Positions 1-10,530 of a stretch of DNA of 64,000 nt are shown here, in pieces. The stretch covers positions 15,819,001 through 15,883,000 of the forward strand of contig NC_046683.1 in the NCBI RefSeq assembly GCF_009870125.1, read 5' to 3'. The notes beneath the pieces were generated by a model. That model made no database searches. It was not told the DNA's origin and saw only the letters and a program-made list of their open reading frames with translations. How positions within the stretch are numbered: position 1 is the first letter of the stretch; the number at the start of each line of letters is the position of its first letter. Position numbers and translations under genes: made by a program. Source of the DNA: Drosophila pseudoobscura (lineage: Eukaryota > Arthropoda > Insecta > Diptera > Drosophilidae).

Positions 1-1762
1 ATTTAGGATCCTATTAGGCGGCAAACTGTCCATTAAGATTAGATATAGTATGTGGCATTGGATGTAGGACTGGTGAGAAAATTGGGAATGGAAGGAAGAG
101 TATCGTATAACAGATTGATAGTCACATTTCATCTGTATAAAGATATCTAGAATCTTTTAACACTTTATTAATTACATAATTGAGATCATAAATGCTGATT
201 GCTAAAGGGAATTAGTAAGGGTATTAGGTAGCGTATTCAAATACGCAATTGCAAACCAGAACTTTTCGCATTCTTTCTTCCATAAAACACAAAGAAATCT
301 CGCAGAATCAGGGGCTGTCTGGATTTCACTTTCGATCGCAATTCCCCGAGATCCCCATAGCGTACCATGTTCGACTTTGGCCTCGGGGCCTGGCGTCAGT
401 TGTCTCCAGTCTTCAGTCTCCGGATCTCTGTTGCCGGGTCGTGTCTGGTCTATGCCCCGAGTCTAGCAGAAAATAGATGATGTTTGGATGTAGGCAAAAG
501 TCAAAAGAATTTTCAGCCTATGTCAACGTGGCCCCACCGATGGGGAGACAGAGACTAAGGCTGAGTCAGAGTCAGAGTCGGAGAAAGAATTCTGCAGATG
601 GAACAGAAATAGAACTCTAGTCCCCTCCAATACCAAAATGAGACTGTGCCTCTTTCTCTCTCCCTATCTCCAGATATTTTCGCATTAAACATGTCAAACG
701 CTCGTCTCGTCGTCGGCTGCAATTAATAAAGGTGCTACATGGGGACTGGCACTGGGACTGGGGATTCTAGAGGAATGGCGGTGTGGGCGGGAGGGGGGGA
801 CTGACTGGGGGATGACTGGATCAAGCGACCAAATTGTCTGCGAGGCTATCCAAGAATAGATACCCAGTCCCTGCCCTTCTCCCTCCCTCACTCTTTGTGG
901 CTCTTCCTGTTGGACGCGATGCATTGCTTTGTGTGTTAATTTGTCGTCCCACCAGCTCCAGGGTCCCTCCAGGAGGAGCGACGGGGAGTTTGAGTATCGT
1001 TTCAGCTTAAGTGGGAAAGCCCAAGAGTTCTAGACGTTTTTGGGGGAGAGATCGGTAATACCCTCGGCAGCATTTTACGCCCTCTAGTATTTCTTCTGGT
1101 TATTTATTTGCCGCGTCTGTTTGGCATTTTTGGTTGGGGTCGAAGAACAAAGCGTTTTCGGGGGCGTCGAGGGGGACACTTTTTTTATAACTCTGCTCTG
1201 GGGCTACATTTTTCAATGTCCCCAACTCGGGGGCGGCTTACCTGACGGGGAAATAAAGGAAATGGCGGAGAGAGCACAGCTCCGTGCTCCGTGCTCCGTT
1301 CTCCGACGATTATTGATCTTTAGCCAGAAGTTTGTTAAATTTCCGCGGCTATTTTTGGGTAGCACTCATCCATCCCCCGAGCACACATGTACGGGGACAT
1401 ACGGGGGGCGGACATACATGTATGTACGGTTGAAACACTTCCGTTAATGCATTGATATCACGTGCTAGACAATGTTGACAATTTGATTAGGATTCGGGGC
1501 ATTTTTTCAGGGGATTTAGTCTTCAGAGATCTCACCAAATTTCTGTTGACTTTTAACAATTCGGTGAATAGATGATGTTGGAAAAGTTTTTGAGGATCAA
1601 ACGTATCAGTACATTCTTTTTATAAACGTGTATCCAGAGCACTGAGTATTCTCCGAAAAACATGCAGGTTTCCTGAAGCTGTTTCCGTTCTTCACTTGAT
1701 TAAACTCGGGTATCAAATCAGGAAACTTTTAAATACAATACATAATTTGAATATTTATTGAA
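1..1762. other. Intergenic/intronic, no gene seen
   Basis: GC-mixed DNA with a G-rich zone (780-1260). Both strands were read. Frames of 75-108 codons here start at non-ATG codons or cross G-runs and show no domain or codon preference. Confidence 0.6.
785..811 (+). other. G-quadruplex motif
   Basis: GGG-C-GGG-A-GGGGGGG-ACTGACT-GGGGG: four G runs with loops of 1, 1 and 7. Confidence 0.5.
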
Positions 1763-1920
1763 TTATTCTTGATTCCAATCCACCAGACGGAAGGCCTTGC
1801 TGCCCTGGCTATAACCATTAATTGTACTATAGGATTAATCTTAGGATCGAGTATGTACATATTGTTGATTGATTATTGTGCGTGTCATCTCTCCTTTGCC
1901 GCCTAATTCTACGAACATAA
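1763..1920 (-). pseudogene. Decayed minus-strand coding remnant with poly(A) signal (candidate)
   Basis: In one minus-strand frame, 1920 to 1763 reads a 25-residue stretch starting MFVELGGKGEMTRTI, two in-frame stops near 1840, then 20 residues including GYSQGSKAFRLVDWNQE and a TAA stop. AATAAA follows 3 bases later (1754-1759 on the minus strand). The terminal part uses preferred Drosophila codons (GGC AGC AAG GCC TTC CGT CTG GTG GAT). An acceptor-like CCTATAG at 1827 could make it a terminal exon (1763-1826). It may be a broken gene, a terminal exon or chance. Confidence 0.25.
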
Positions 1921-2372
1921 GGAAATATAATTTTTTATTTTGTTGTTTGTGGAACCTGTAATTAGGTGCTTAGTGAATAAAAGTGATGGCAAATAAACGG
2001 AGGTCAAGGAAACATTTGGAGTGGAAAGGTTTATCCGAGAGTAAGGGGTAGTAAGTAATTCACAATCCTTTAAAAATTATGCAATCACTGAATGCCAGTG
2101 GTTGGGGAATTTCGATTTTGATTGTGACACAGCACCATATGCGCCCATATGCACTTTTTATAATTCTTAAACTACATCTGTGGAATTTGGAATATGACGT
2201 TGACCAAATACTTGCAATAATAACTCGAAAGTCAAAGGTCAGGGTTAAGGCGTTTACTGATTTTATTGAAGGCAAATACCAGTTAAAGGTCACTCCGTAG
2301 GTACGAATACGGGCTACCTACGATATTAACCAGGTGGGATTTAGTTGTTGTTAATAAATAATTATTACTAGT

Positions 2373-2700
2373 CCACCGCAGATAGGGCTTAACGGGGGCA
2401 AAATACTTTATGACAGTGCAGGTATGTACCGTGTTTGGGTATTGTATTGTTTGGTCGAGTTATTCCAGAACCAGGTACCGCCTTCTACTAATCCACCGCA
2501 GATGTGGTTTACCAGTAGTCAAGTACTTCTTGACTTCGCAGACGAGTGCACGTGTGTACCTTCCTCTGGCTGGATAATGCAAAACAAGGTACCATTGTAT
2601 TTATGGCTAAATCCACCGCAGGTGAGCGTTAAACAAACCAAAACAACTTTTTGGTTAAATACTTTATGGCGGTACAGATGTGTAAATGATTTATTAACAG
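2373..2700 (+). repeat. Degenerate tandem repeat, period about 120 bp, about 3 units
   Basis: The block CCACCGCA recurs at 2373, 2494 and 2613 (spacings 121 and 119). Each is followed by a similar order: G(A/G)TGNGGTTTA, AA(A)TACTT(T/C)(A/T)TG, GCAG(A/G), TGTGTAC, then AC(C/A)AGGTACC near the unit end. Units are well diverged. The array lies in AT-rich DNA and has no coding meaning I can see. Confidence 0.65.
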
Positions 2701-3439
2701 GTTTTGGTAGAGACCGTTTTGGTTTTTCCAAAGTAAAAACTGTTTTGTTTTGGACTGGTTACTAATTTTTAGGGATTTTTAGGAATATATAGGAGGGAAA
2801 ATGGAATCTAATCACCCCATGAGCTTTATGATGCAAATATATATTTAGTACGTTTGAAGAAGGATTTGTGACTAGAAAGCATTCGAAATTCGTTAATTTT
2901 TCTGTATATTGACACCATTCCAACATAATTAGGGCTTTTTCTCAACTTTAGATTTCAGCTCTCCAGCAATCCTGATGAACGAGTAGGGGCCTTTATTTTT
3001 CTCCATTTGCCATTCAAGCATTTGGCACTCGCTTCTTTGCTGGTTTCCTGGTTAGCCAGGATCCAAGTCCAAACATTTTGGCATCAATTATGCAACTTTG
3101 TATCCCCCTGTGTTACGATCGAGTAGAGCTACCTGTTCTCACAGTTTTCTTCCTGCTTTGTTGGCCCCTTCATTCATTTGCAATTTCATTAAAATGTCAT
3201 TGAAATTTCACTTACAAAAATTGTTCTCAAAACCGAACCTGAACTCAAACCCAAACCCAAAAAACCTTGCAAAAAAATAGCGAAGGAAAGAGGAAAAACT
3301 GAACTGAGTTTTGTATTGTGGTCGGTTTTGGAACGGGGAAAAAGGAAAAACTAGGGCAAAACGAAAAACTTTGGCTGGCAATTCTATTGCCAAACGCATT
3401 TTGCACTTCAATTGCACGTGAAAATGAAAATTAAGTGAA

Positions 3440-3489
3440 GTGTGTGTTTGGCTGTGTGTGTGTGAGTTGGGGTTGGGGTTGGGTTGAGG
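3440..3489 (+). repeat. (GT)n followed by TTGGGG repeats
   Basis: A GT-rich tract runs into TTGGGG TTGGGG TTGGG TTGAGG (3467-3489). This is a short internal array of ciliate-telomere-like hexamers, too short to be a true telomeric tract. Confidence 0.7.
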
Positions 3490-3948
3490 TTTTCGGGGCA
3501 AAGCTGGGGAAAAACTGAAAAATTCAAGCCTGTTAATATGCGTAAGTGTGTGCGCGTGGGAAACGCAGGGAATGAGCAGAGTATTTTCTGAATGTCTCTT
3601 GCGGTGTCAGGTTCGGGAATCCTGAGTTGAAGTTTTTCCCTCGTCCTCTGTGAGTTTTAACGTTTGTCTGTCGCTGTCATTGATATGGCATCTTCTTCCA
3701 CCTCAGCCAGCCACTACTCTCTCTCTCTCTCGGTTCCCTGCCTCCTCTAGTAGCCTCGTTCTCTCACCTTCATTCGTTGCCGTTTTGTCGCCTGTTGTTA
3801 ATTGTCATTGCGTCGCTTTAAGCCGCTCAGTGGCAGCAAAAGCAAAGTGTAAGCAGGGAAGAGCAAAGTAGGAGGACACAAAAGCCTGAAGCGGACTCGA
3901 GACATCCACAGTACCCTTGAAGACACTTTGTTCAGCCCATTCTGAAAA

Positions 3949-3966
3949 CTATTAAAATTTTAATAG
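3949..3966. repeat. 18-bp perfect palindrome
   Basis: CTATTAAAATTTTAATAG, 30 bp before a second imperfect inverted repeat (TCCGAT/ATCGGA, 3979-4003). Confidence 0.7.
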
Positions 3967-4009
3967 ATAGACAAAAAGTCCGATTCGGTTACCGATACAT
4001 CGGATGTTA

Positions 4010-4138
4010 CACAGAACAGATGATTTTGTGCGCTTAACAGGCCAGCAGAAACAGAAAACAGCTGATTTCAATTTACGAAAACGGGAGCACCTAGAAACGA
4101 GAACGGAACGTTTTGCCTGAAAACGTAAAACGCAAAAG
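4010..4138 (+). other. Candidate non-coding 5' exon with strong donor
   Basis: An A-rich stretch resembling Drosophila 5' UTRs (AGCAGAAACAGAAAACAG) ends AAAA|GTAAGTAA at 4138/4139, a near-consensus donor. No promoter or downstream exon could be assigned. Confidence 0.15.
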
Positions 4139-5850
4139 TAAGTAATAGCCGTAGCCTGCCCTATTAAGTTTTCTCGATATAATTATAAGAGTATATGTAT
4201 TGATGAAGGGCATGGGAGAGGTGAAAAGTCAGGAGGAGAGCTGTTCAGGTCATTGCGAGAGTAGGCTTGGCTCAAGATGCTTCAAAGCTGCATTAGTCAT
4301 TATTTCTACGTTTAGCATCTCTAGAAATCCTATCCAATTCCAACTGCTGCTTTCTGCAGATATCTTTAAAACTTAGAGGCCTCCTAGACGAGACGAGAAC
4401 ACGTGCAGACAGGAGTTTCCTTTGCAATATTACTCTGAATTTGGAATGCCCGCTGCCAGGGTATGGCTATAAGGAGTAGTGGGTGCTGAGGAAGATTGGA
4501 TGTTGCTGCGGTGGTGGGGGGCACAGGAAGGAAAAGTGTATCAGGGGCGATTGTTGTTGTTGGTGCTTCTGTTGCTGCTGCTGCTGTTTTCACGCGCGGT
4601 TAGCGTCTGTAATTGCATTGCCAAGTAAACGACGAACCGCGAGCTGCGACAGACACTCGGAGATAGCTCCCATTCCAGGCCCGGGCCCCATACCGTTCCG
4701 TGCCATGTGTGTTCCTTGGCGTTGGCGTAAGTGAAATTTATTTCAACAGCTCCGCCCCCCCAGGCATTCGGCTCCGAAAACTGTCGGTGTTGGCCAACTT
4801 AGGCGAAAAATTGAGAAGCACACCCCTCCAGGGGCACCATCTGTGGCACACTGGCACCAGACCGATGGAAACTACAATTTTTTCAAATTCACTTCCACAC
4901 ACATCAATCCCGAGCAAAGGACGAACCTTAGTTTTGTAAAGAAAGAGATGTAATGATCGATTCCATGCCATACCTGAAACGGTTTACCATCGGATATGTG
5001 TAATGTATGTTGTAAAAATATTTTAGAGAAGATATTTTTAGTTTTTTCCATGGTTATATAGTGGACAGAGAGTTAGATAATATGCGTTTTGTGTTCTCTT
5101 TTCTCAAATATTGTAAATGTGCAAGACAAACGAGATACTTGAAACATGTAGTGATGTTTTCCATTATACTGATTCCTTTCATAAGATTTCCATCCTTATT
5201 TACCATCTCGAACAGCAGTTTTTACGACTCTTAAGTACAATTTTTCACGTACAATTTTAAGTAGATGGACTTTCGGTATTCGTTTTGGTCAGTTAGAATC
5301 GGCATTTCATCTTTTTCATATAGTTGTTTGTCAGATCCGAAATTTCGAGCTTTCTTCTCGCTCACTCTCAATTTGATTGTCATGTTAATTGAGCTTCGGC
5401 AGTCTAGGCAGAACTAGGTACCTATTCCCACGGTGCACAAAAAACCTCCATACTGAAGCTGCATCTTCTGTATAGACATTTCTCCTGTTTCTGATTTTAA
5501 ATTGTAATTAAAGTGCGGCTCTTGCTATGGGTCTGTGGGTCTGTGGCCCTGTGGCCTCTCTTGAGGTTCACGATCTTGGCAAACAATGGTTAAAAGTACT
5601 TCTTGACACGCTTAGCAATCGCTCACAACGGCAATAGATAGCCCCCGGGGCTATGGGCTATGGGCTATGGTAAGCGGCAGACGCGGGGCTTTCTAAAATT
5701 GCCAATCCAAAATGAAAATCATATTGGTATTTGCTTGATGGAGAGATGGGGAGAGTTCTAACACACATGACCACCAAAAATAAGAAAGCGCGAACAAGAA
5801 AACAATCCACGGATTGGATGAACCATGATTTCCGTCAACTCATTCAGTGG

Positions 5851-5858
5851 TATATAAG
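5851..5858 (+). promoter_or_regulatory. TATA box of the 5911 gene
   Basis: TATATAAG lies 60 bp before the start codon and about 32 bp before the initiator-like site. This is the normal Drosophila TATA-to-start spacing and supports a short 5' leader of about 26 nt. Confidence 0.8.
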
Positions 5859-5882
5859 CACCCATGATCTGGTCATCGATAC

Positions 5883-5888
5883 GCAGTC
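5883..5888 (+). promoter_or_regulatory. Initiator-like transcription start site
   Basis: GCAGTC resembles the Drosophila initiator TCAGTY, with the likely +1 at A5885. The match lacks the leading T. The call rests mainly on its position about 32 bp after the TATA core. Confidence 0.5.
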
Positions 5889-5910
5889 GGCGCAGAGCAA
5901 TCCCCCCAAA

Positions 5911-6624
5911 ATGATGTACAAAATTTACATTTTGTGTCTGTTGGCGACGGCCATGGCGGCACCATCTCCTGTAGCCGAAATCCCAGTCGAAGTGGAGCTG
6001 GCGGTTAAGCAAGAGGCGGAGCCGGAGCTAGACGAGTCGCGTCTGGCGGGTATCTTTGTGAAGGACGGCAACGAGAACGGACAGCTGCGGTTCCTGGCCT
6101 CGGGCCTCACCAGCAGCTCCTCGACCACGGGCAGCACTGGCTTCAACTCGGCCCTGAATCAGTACATCACGAACAAGCAGGATATGCTGGAGCAGCTGCG
6201 TCCAAGCAGCTCAGGCACAGGTACCACAACTGGCACGGGCACGTCTCTCGTCACTGGAACCTCCACTAGTGGGACCGGCAGTGGCCTGGTCACGACCACC
6301 TCTAATGGTGCCATCTATGTGAATGCGGGTGGCTCCTCGTCGTCCGCATCGTCTGGGTCGTCGAGCACCAATGCGGCCCTCAACCAGGCCATCTATGGGG
6401 CCTCGCCCATCGCGGATCTTCTGCCCCAGATCGTGGCGCAGGGGCTCTCGACGCGTCGTCGTCCTGGCAACAACAACATACGTCGTCGCGTTCCCAATCG
6501 CCGTCGTGTCAATAAGCGACGTGGCAGCGTCAACAACAACAATCTGCAACGCCGCCGGCGTCGTGGTAACAAGCGGGGCAAGAAGAAGGCCCAGGTGATG
6601 GTCGTACGTCCCAATCGCGGTTGA
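5911..6624 (+). CDS. Secreted Ser/Thr/Gly-rich protein with Arg/Asn-rich basic tail, unrecognised family
   Basis: Single-exon frame of 237 residues. The start at 5911 is preferred over an in-frame ATG at 5731 because a TATA box (5851-5858) and an initiator-like site (near 5885) lie between them, and 5911 has the context CAAAATG. Residues 1-16 form a signal peptide (basic K4, hydrophobic 5-15, A-M-A before the likely cut after 16). Residues 20-62 are acidic. Residues 66-153 are Ser/Thr/Gly-rich and mucin-like. Residues 182-226 are dominated by Arg, Lys and Asn runs. A short motif occurs twice, around 79-86 and 154-161 (N-S/A-A-L-N-Q-x-I). The only cysteine is in the signal peptide. A secreted structural or matrix role, for example in glue, cuticle, eggshell or the male tract, is an inference from composition and the TATA promoter. 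Codon use (CTG, GAG, AAG, GCC) is typical of expressed Drosophila genes. I do not recognise an orthologue. Confidence 0.85.
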   Translation: MMYKIYILCLLATAMAAPSPVAEIPVEVELAVKQEAEPELDESRLAGIFVKDGNENGQLRFLASGLTSSSSTTGSTGFNSALNQYITNKQDMLEQLRPSSSGTGTTTGTGTSLVTGTSTSGTGSGLVTTTSNGAIYVNAGGSSSSASSGSSSTNAALNQAIYGASPIADLLPQIVAQGLSTRRRPGNNNIRRRVPNRRRVNKRRGSVNNNNLQRRRRRGNKRGKKKAQVMVVRPNRG

Positions 6625-6800
6625 TTCCACTCTCACTCACACTCCCACACCCACAGCCACTTCCCCCTCCCACTCCCTCCTTTAGTTAAGCATTCGTCTA
6701 GGTAATTTTTTTTTTTGAGTTCAACAATCTTGTCTTGTTTTATTATTAGCATTACCCCGCAAGAGGCAATATTAATTTATTTATTTAAATAATTGAATGG
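6625..6800 (+). other. 3' flank / presumptive 3' UTR with AU-rich element
   Basis: After the TGA stop there is a CT/CA-rich tract followed by an AT-rich stretch. ATTTATTTATTTA at 6775-6787 gives three overlapping ATTTA pentamers, the core of AU-rich mRNA-decay elements. No canonical AATAAA is present within about 180 bp, so the transcript end is undefined. The element matters only if the transcript extends past 6787. Confidence 0.4.
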
Positions 6801-6853
6801 AAGAAAATTACACTGCGCAACAAATTTCTCGGAGGGTTTATTCTAGTTCAAGC

Positions 6854-6880
6854 GATGTTTAGGGGAAGGCCCCAGTTTGG
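6854..6880 (-). repeat. Inverted partial copy of the 80-bp repeat end
   Basis: GATGTTTAGGGGAAGGCCCC at 6854 matches the reverse complement of the 3' end of the 80-bp repeat (GATTTAGGGGAAGACCC), with TTTAGGGGAAG exact. Together with 7034-7113 it would form a 260-bp unit with inverted ends. No target-site duplication is visible. Confidence 0.35.
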
Positions 6881-7033
6881 TTTGAAACTGTGTATTTGTT
6901 AAAGCCTCGATTGCTGAGACACAAAGCCATTGATTAAGAACTAAGAAAACAGACCCCAGATATATACATCCTGGACACCATCATGCTCTAGGACATCTAC
7001 TTGTAAGCACCTCTTGCACCTGAGAAGTCAGCA

Positions 7034-7113
7034 AAATGTCCGCCGACCGTGCAGCGACGTAGTACCGTCGCGGGTACCCTATCGCTGGCTCGGACTGGGT
7101 CTTCCCCTAAATC
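7034..7113 (+). repeat. 80-bp direct repeat, copy 1
   Basis: It aligns without gaps to 7642-7721 with 3 mismatches in 80 (positions 18, 27 and 34). It begins AAATGTCCGCCGACCGT and ends TCTTCCCCTAAATC. The high identity in otherwise unrelated flanks indicates a recent duplication or a dispersed repeat. Confidence 0.8.
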
Positions 7114-7641
7114 TACTGTAGGGTAATGCCACCTGCATCAAAAGACTATTTATTGTGAACCCACCTTGTTCAGGCATTGTTCTATTATCTATCAAAGCAA
7201 AATACTTGTAAGGAAAGAAAGTAGAGCTCGTAGAGCAGCTTTGCCGTACGGACATGTGTCGGTGTTTCAGTCTTGTTTTAGTATCTTAAATAACCAGATT
7301 CTGGGTAAGACATACATACATAGTGCCAGCCAATTATTTAACTTAATAATGTTCTTGTTATTTTTATTTAAATTCCATTTATAGTGCCACCACACCACCT
7401 GCTCCAGCAGCCAGCCTCAAAATTGGTGTAGTGCAGTGCCTTGTCCCAGGGCCTTAATTTATGGGCCAACTGGTGTTCATGTTCAGGGCCTCAGCACGAG
7501 TCGGAGACGGGTCCGGGTGTGGGTCCGTGTCCGGGTCAGTGCTTAGGTGCCTGCTCACACCCCCCGAGGGGCTGGGGCTGGGCCTGGTCAAGTGCAAGAC
7601 AAACGGTCGGCGGCACTGCATGCGGCGGTCAATGTCTTGAT

Positions 7642-7721
7642 AAATGTCCGCCGACCGTACAGCGACGCAGTACCCTCGCGGGTACCCTATCGCTGGCTCG
7701 GACTGGGTCTTCCCCTAAATC
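7642..7721 (+). repeat. 80-bp direct repeat, copy 2
   Basis: Second copy of the 7034-7113 unit, 608 bp downstream. Just upstream, ACGGTCGGCGG (7603-7613) is an exact inverted match to CCGCCGACCGT (7648-7658) inside the repeat, so an 11-bp-stem hairpin is possible here but not at copy 1. Confidence 0.8.
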
Positions 7722-8286
7722 ACCGTCACGTGTCCCGGGCTGTGCATTATGTGCTCATGACTGTAATGAGCCTGTAAGTGGACCTAATCAGTGTCATAAT
7801 AATAGAAATTAATCACTGCAAGGCCAAGTTGGGTAGTTGGCTTGGGAGAAATTGGTATGTACATGGGTTGCGTTCAGGGGCTCTGTTCGCTGTTCACTGG
7901 GGCTGGGGCTGCGGCTGGGGCTGGGTTGTGGGGCTTGTGCTTCGGCTTCGGCCCACCTGCAGCTGCATGGAAAAAGTCAAAGTTGAAGTTCTCCTGCCAC
8001 TTTCACGGCATTTCCTTTCCCTGTGGTGCGGTTTTGTGCAGCGCTTTGGCGCATACTTTGTAAATGTTTTGTAATGATTTGATTTGAAATTCATTTGAAT
8101 TATTGCTTGCTTCCGGTTTCCGGTGCCTTCGAAATACTTTCCTGTTTCCCAACCCAGACCCGGAGCAAGACCCGGACCAAGACCCAGACCCAGACCACAG
8201 GACAGCGAGCCACAGCCACAGCAGGCGGCCCATGGCAAGGATATGGACTCTATGATGTACGAGAAACTCTGTTGGCCTTCTCTTCA

Positions 8287-8440
8287 GTCGTTCTCGTTCT
8301 CGTTCTCTTTCTCTCTCTCTCTCTGTCGCTCTTTCTCTGAGTGTGTCTGTCCGATTCCCGGGAGTTTATTAAGTACTGCCCAAGTATATTCATAGGTCAA
8401 GGGGCAGGAGAGTACGCTGTGTGTGTGTGTGTGTTTGTGT
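8287..8440 (+). repeat. (CT)n and (GT)n microsatellites
   Basis: There is a CT-rich tract with TTCTCG units at 8287-8340 and a GT run at 8418-8440. A further CA run lies at 8639-8653. A GGGTCC/CCCAGA-type hexamer tract at 8155-8205 precedes them. Confidence 0.75.
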
Positions 8441-8868
8441 GCGGAACTTTGTTAATATGCAAGTGAATGGACATTTCCGGTACGTACAAAACGTGCCATG
8501 TGCCAGTCCAGTCCAGACCCGGTCCCAGCTCCGGCCCGGCCCGGGCCAAAACACAATCCAGTCAAAACCAAGTCCCGCGAAACCTTTAGAGGCGGAAACC
8601 GGGTGGCCAGAGCCCGAACCAAGGACATGTGTTGCTCCACACACACACACACATCACCATGCTGCGCCCTTGGCTCCACTATGGTACTGGTACTCTCTGG
8701 TCGGATACATTTCGCTGCTCTTCCAGGGCGGGTTTCACACGGGCTTTGTTGGATAAATCACTGATTTTGTCAAAGCTGTTAAGATTGTGGAACATGATTG
8801 CCTCGCTGTATAATTAAGTATTATATATCTTTATATTAATTTCAATAGTAAATTGCTTTGATTCTTTA

Positions 8869-9084
8869 ATGGAAACTCAAAATAATTCTGCTCGGAGGTC
8901 TGTAGGAGGCACCAACATTCAAAAGAAAGATAGAATTGTTCCAGAACAAGTTGAAGTTTTGGTTTTTGTTTGTTCCAATATTCATTATTCAAACTTGAAA
9001 CTAATGGAATACTTCTTCTTTTATCAGTCTGTTCGGCAAAATCAATTTGAATCCTCCGTTCTCACTCTGAATAAATCCGCATAG
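8869..9084 (+). mobile_element. hAT transposase C-terminal relic
   Basis: A 71-codon frame contains residues 12-37 reading VGG..NI.KKDR..PEQVEVLVFV. This matches the pattern of the C-terminal dimerisation region of hAT-superfamily transposases (S/A-ER-x-FS-x-G-x-I-x-x-KR-x-RL-x-PE-x-VE-x-L-x-FL). The preceding SARR may be the remnant of the S-S-E-R motif. Upstream sequence shows no DDE domain or BED finger, and no terminal inverted repeats are recognisable, so this is a short dead fragment. The flanks are AT-rich, unlike the GC-rich repeats before 8760. The family call rests on motif spacing seen by eye. Confidence 0.45.
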
Positions 9085-10470
9085 ATTCAAAAATGTCACT
9101 CTTGAAGAGCAATCAGTATTCGGCTTGGCCTTTTTTTTTTTTGCAATGTGGGTTTCATTTTTTCTTTGTCAGTTCTTCGGCTTCGCTCATGTGTAATTTT
9201 CAATTAAAATGATTTGAGCAGACAACTTTGAACGCTTCTGGCGCTGACTCTTCCCTCCTCTCCATTCGTCTCTTCTACGGTCTCGGATTCCGATTCGGAC
9301 TCTGGCAGGGCTTTTGGGGGCACAAGCCACAAATACTTTTTGGTAAAAATCATAAATCATGCAGCAGGCAAAGACACGAACCGTATTGGAAATCGACAGA
9401 GCTGAGGACGAGAGCGAGGACGGAGACTCAAGCGTTGACACAAGAATCGACTGGGTCCGAGGAGGAGAAGGTGATGGAAAGGGACGCCCGTCCACACATA
9501 CTCGTATAGCCGGCTAAGTGGGCCACAAGTTTCGTTTCACTTTTGAAATAGTTGCAAAGTGGAAAAGTTTTCCATCTCTGCCCCGCGCGCCGCCGCCTGC
9601 CACAGGCTGCCTGGCATTTGGCATGCAGAGTGTCCATGCCTGTGGTCAGGCCGGGGCATAATTGTATAATTTCCCTTTTCCCTTTTCCTTTTGCAGCGAT
9701 GAGTGCGTGACACGCGTGGCCTGAGCTCTCGATGAAAGGGGCACTTCCATTGCCATATCAAAATGCTCTTTCAATAAAGGAAATACATACGAGTACGTAT
9801 GCGTATGGCACATGGGAATTTCTATGCTTTCTCAGCTTAAGCAAATTGTTGCTCGAACTACTTGAGGAATCGGTAATGTTGTAGTGTATTTGAATAACTT
9901 CTTTCTGAATAACAATACCAACTTTCCACTCGATATACTGTACGTTTAATTTTGAAATAGAGATCACGTTAATTTGTTCTATACAAGTACATATATTCTT
10001 CGGCTTTGGCCCACTGTGTGACTGACCAATGGACCACACGCTGTCATCGCCATGCCATTTTTTTGTTCTTGGGTCATTTATACTGGGCCCAGTGTCAATG
10101 CAGCTAAGAAATGTCGAAATTCTGCGGTTTCTAAGCCTCTTCTTTGATATTTCTCTTCATTTTTTCTTTTCTTGCTATTGGTATGCCTTCAATGATGGTC
10201 TATTGACATGGCAACAACAACAACGACGACGACAGTAATGGTAGTACATATATTTTTTAAATTCATTTTTTTGTGTGCGGCATTTTGCATACCCCTTAGG
10301 GAGATTCTGCGATAAACACAATCAATTCTATGGATCAACTTTGTACTAGGGTACTTATACATAGTTCTGATAGGAACGAGGGGAAAAAACAAAGCTTTGC
10401 TGAAGAACTGTTTCGATTCTGTTCTGTTTCAAAAGGATGGCTTCAACATACAGTTTTCATAGCAAAGATA

Positions 10471-10530
10471 CTCGAGGGTATCAAAATCTTCGTCCCCGAA
10501 GATGACTACCTTCATTCTCGTTTTGTATGT
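10471..10530 (+). mobile_element. DINE-1/SGM-like end with perfect hairpin
   Basis: CTCGAGGGTATC is followed by a perfect 7-bp hairpin, ATCTTCG-TCCC-CGAAGAT (10486-10503), and a T/C-rich tail. GAGGGTAT followed by such a hairpin resembles termini of the DINE-1/Helentron group. The element boundary is not defined. Confidence 0.3.

Larger units (their letters stand above)
2701..5730. other. Intergenic, no gene seen
   Basis: Contains the GT/TTGGGG tract, a palindrome, a CT tract at 3715-3735, a GTT/GCT-rich stretch (4549-4590) that produces a spurious Cys-rich frame, and a second donor-like site (GGC|GTAAGTG, 4726). The 5000-5500 part is AT-rich with nothing recognisable. Confidence 0.6.

Noticed and set aside
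3467..3489. TTGGGG repeats as telomeric DNA
   Set aside because: There are only about four units, inside ordinary sequence, and Drosophila telomeres are retrotransposon-based.
6211..6636. 141-codon minus-strand frame and 91-codon plus-strand frame inside the secreted-protein gene
   Set aside because: Both are shadows of the repetitive Ser/Gly/Arg codons of the real gene and have no start context or promoter of their own.
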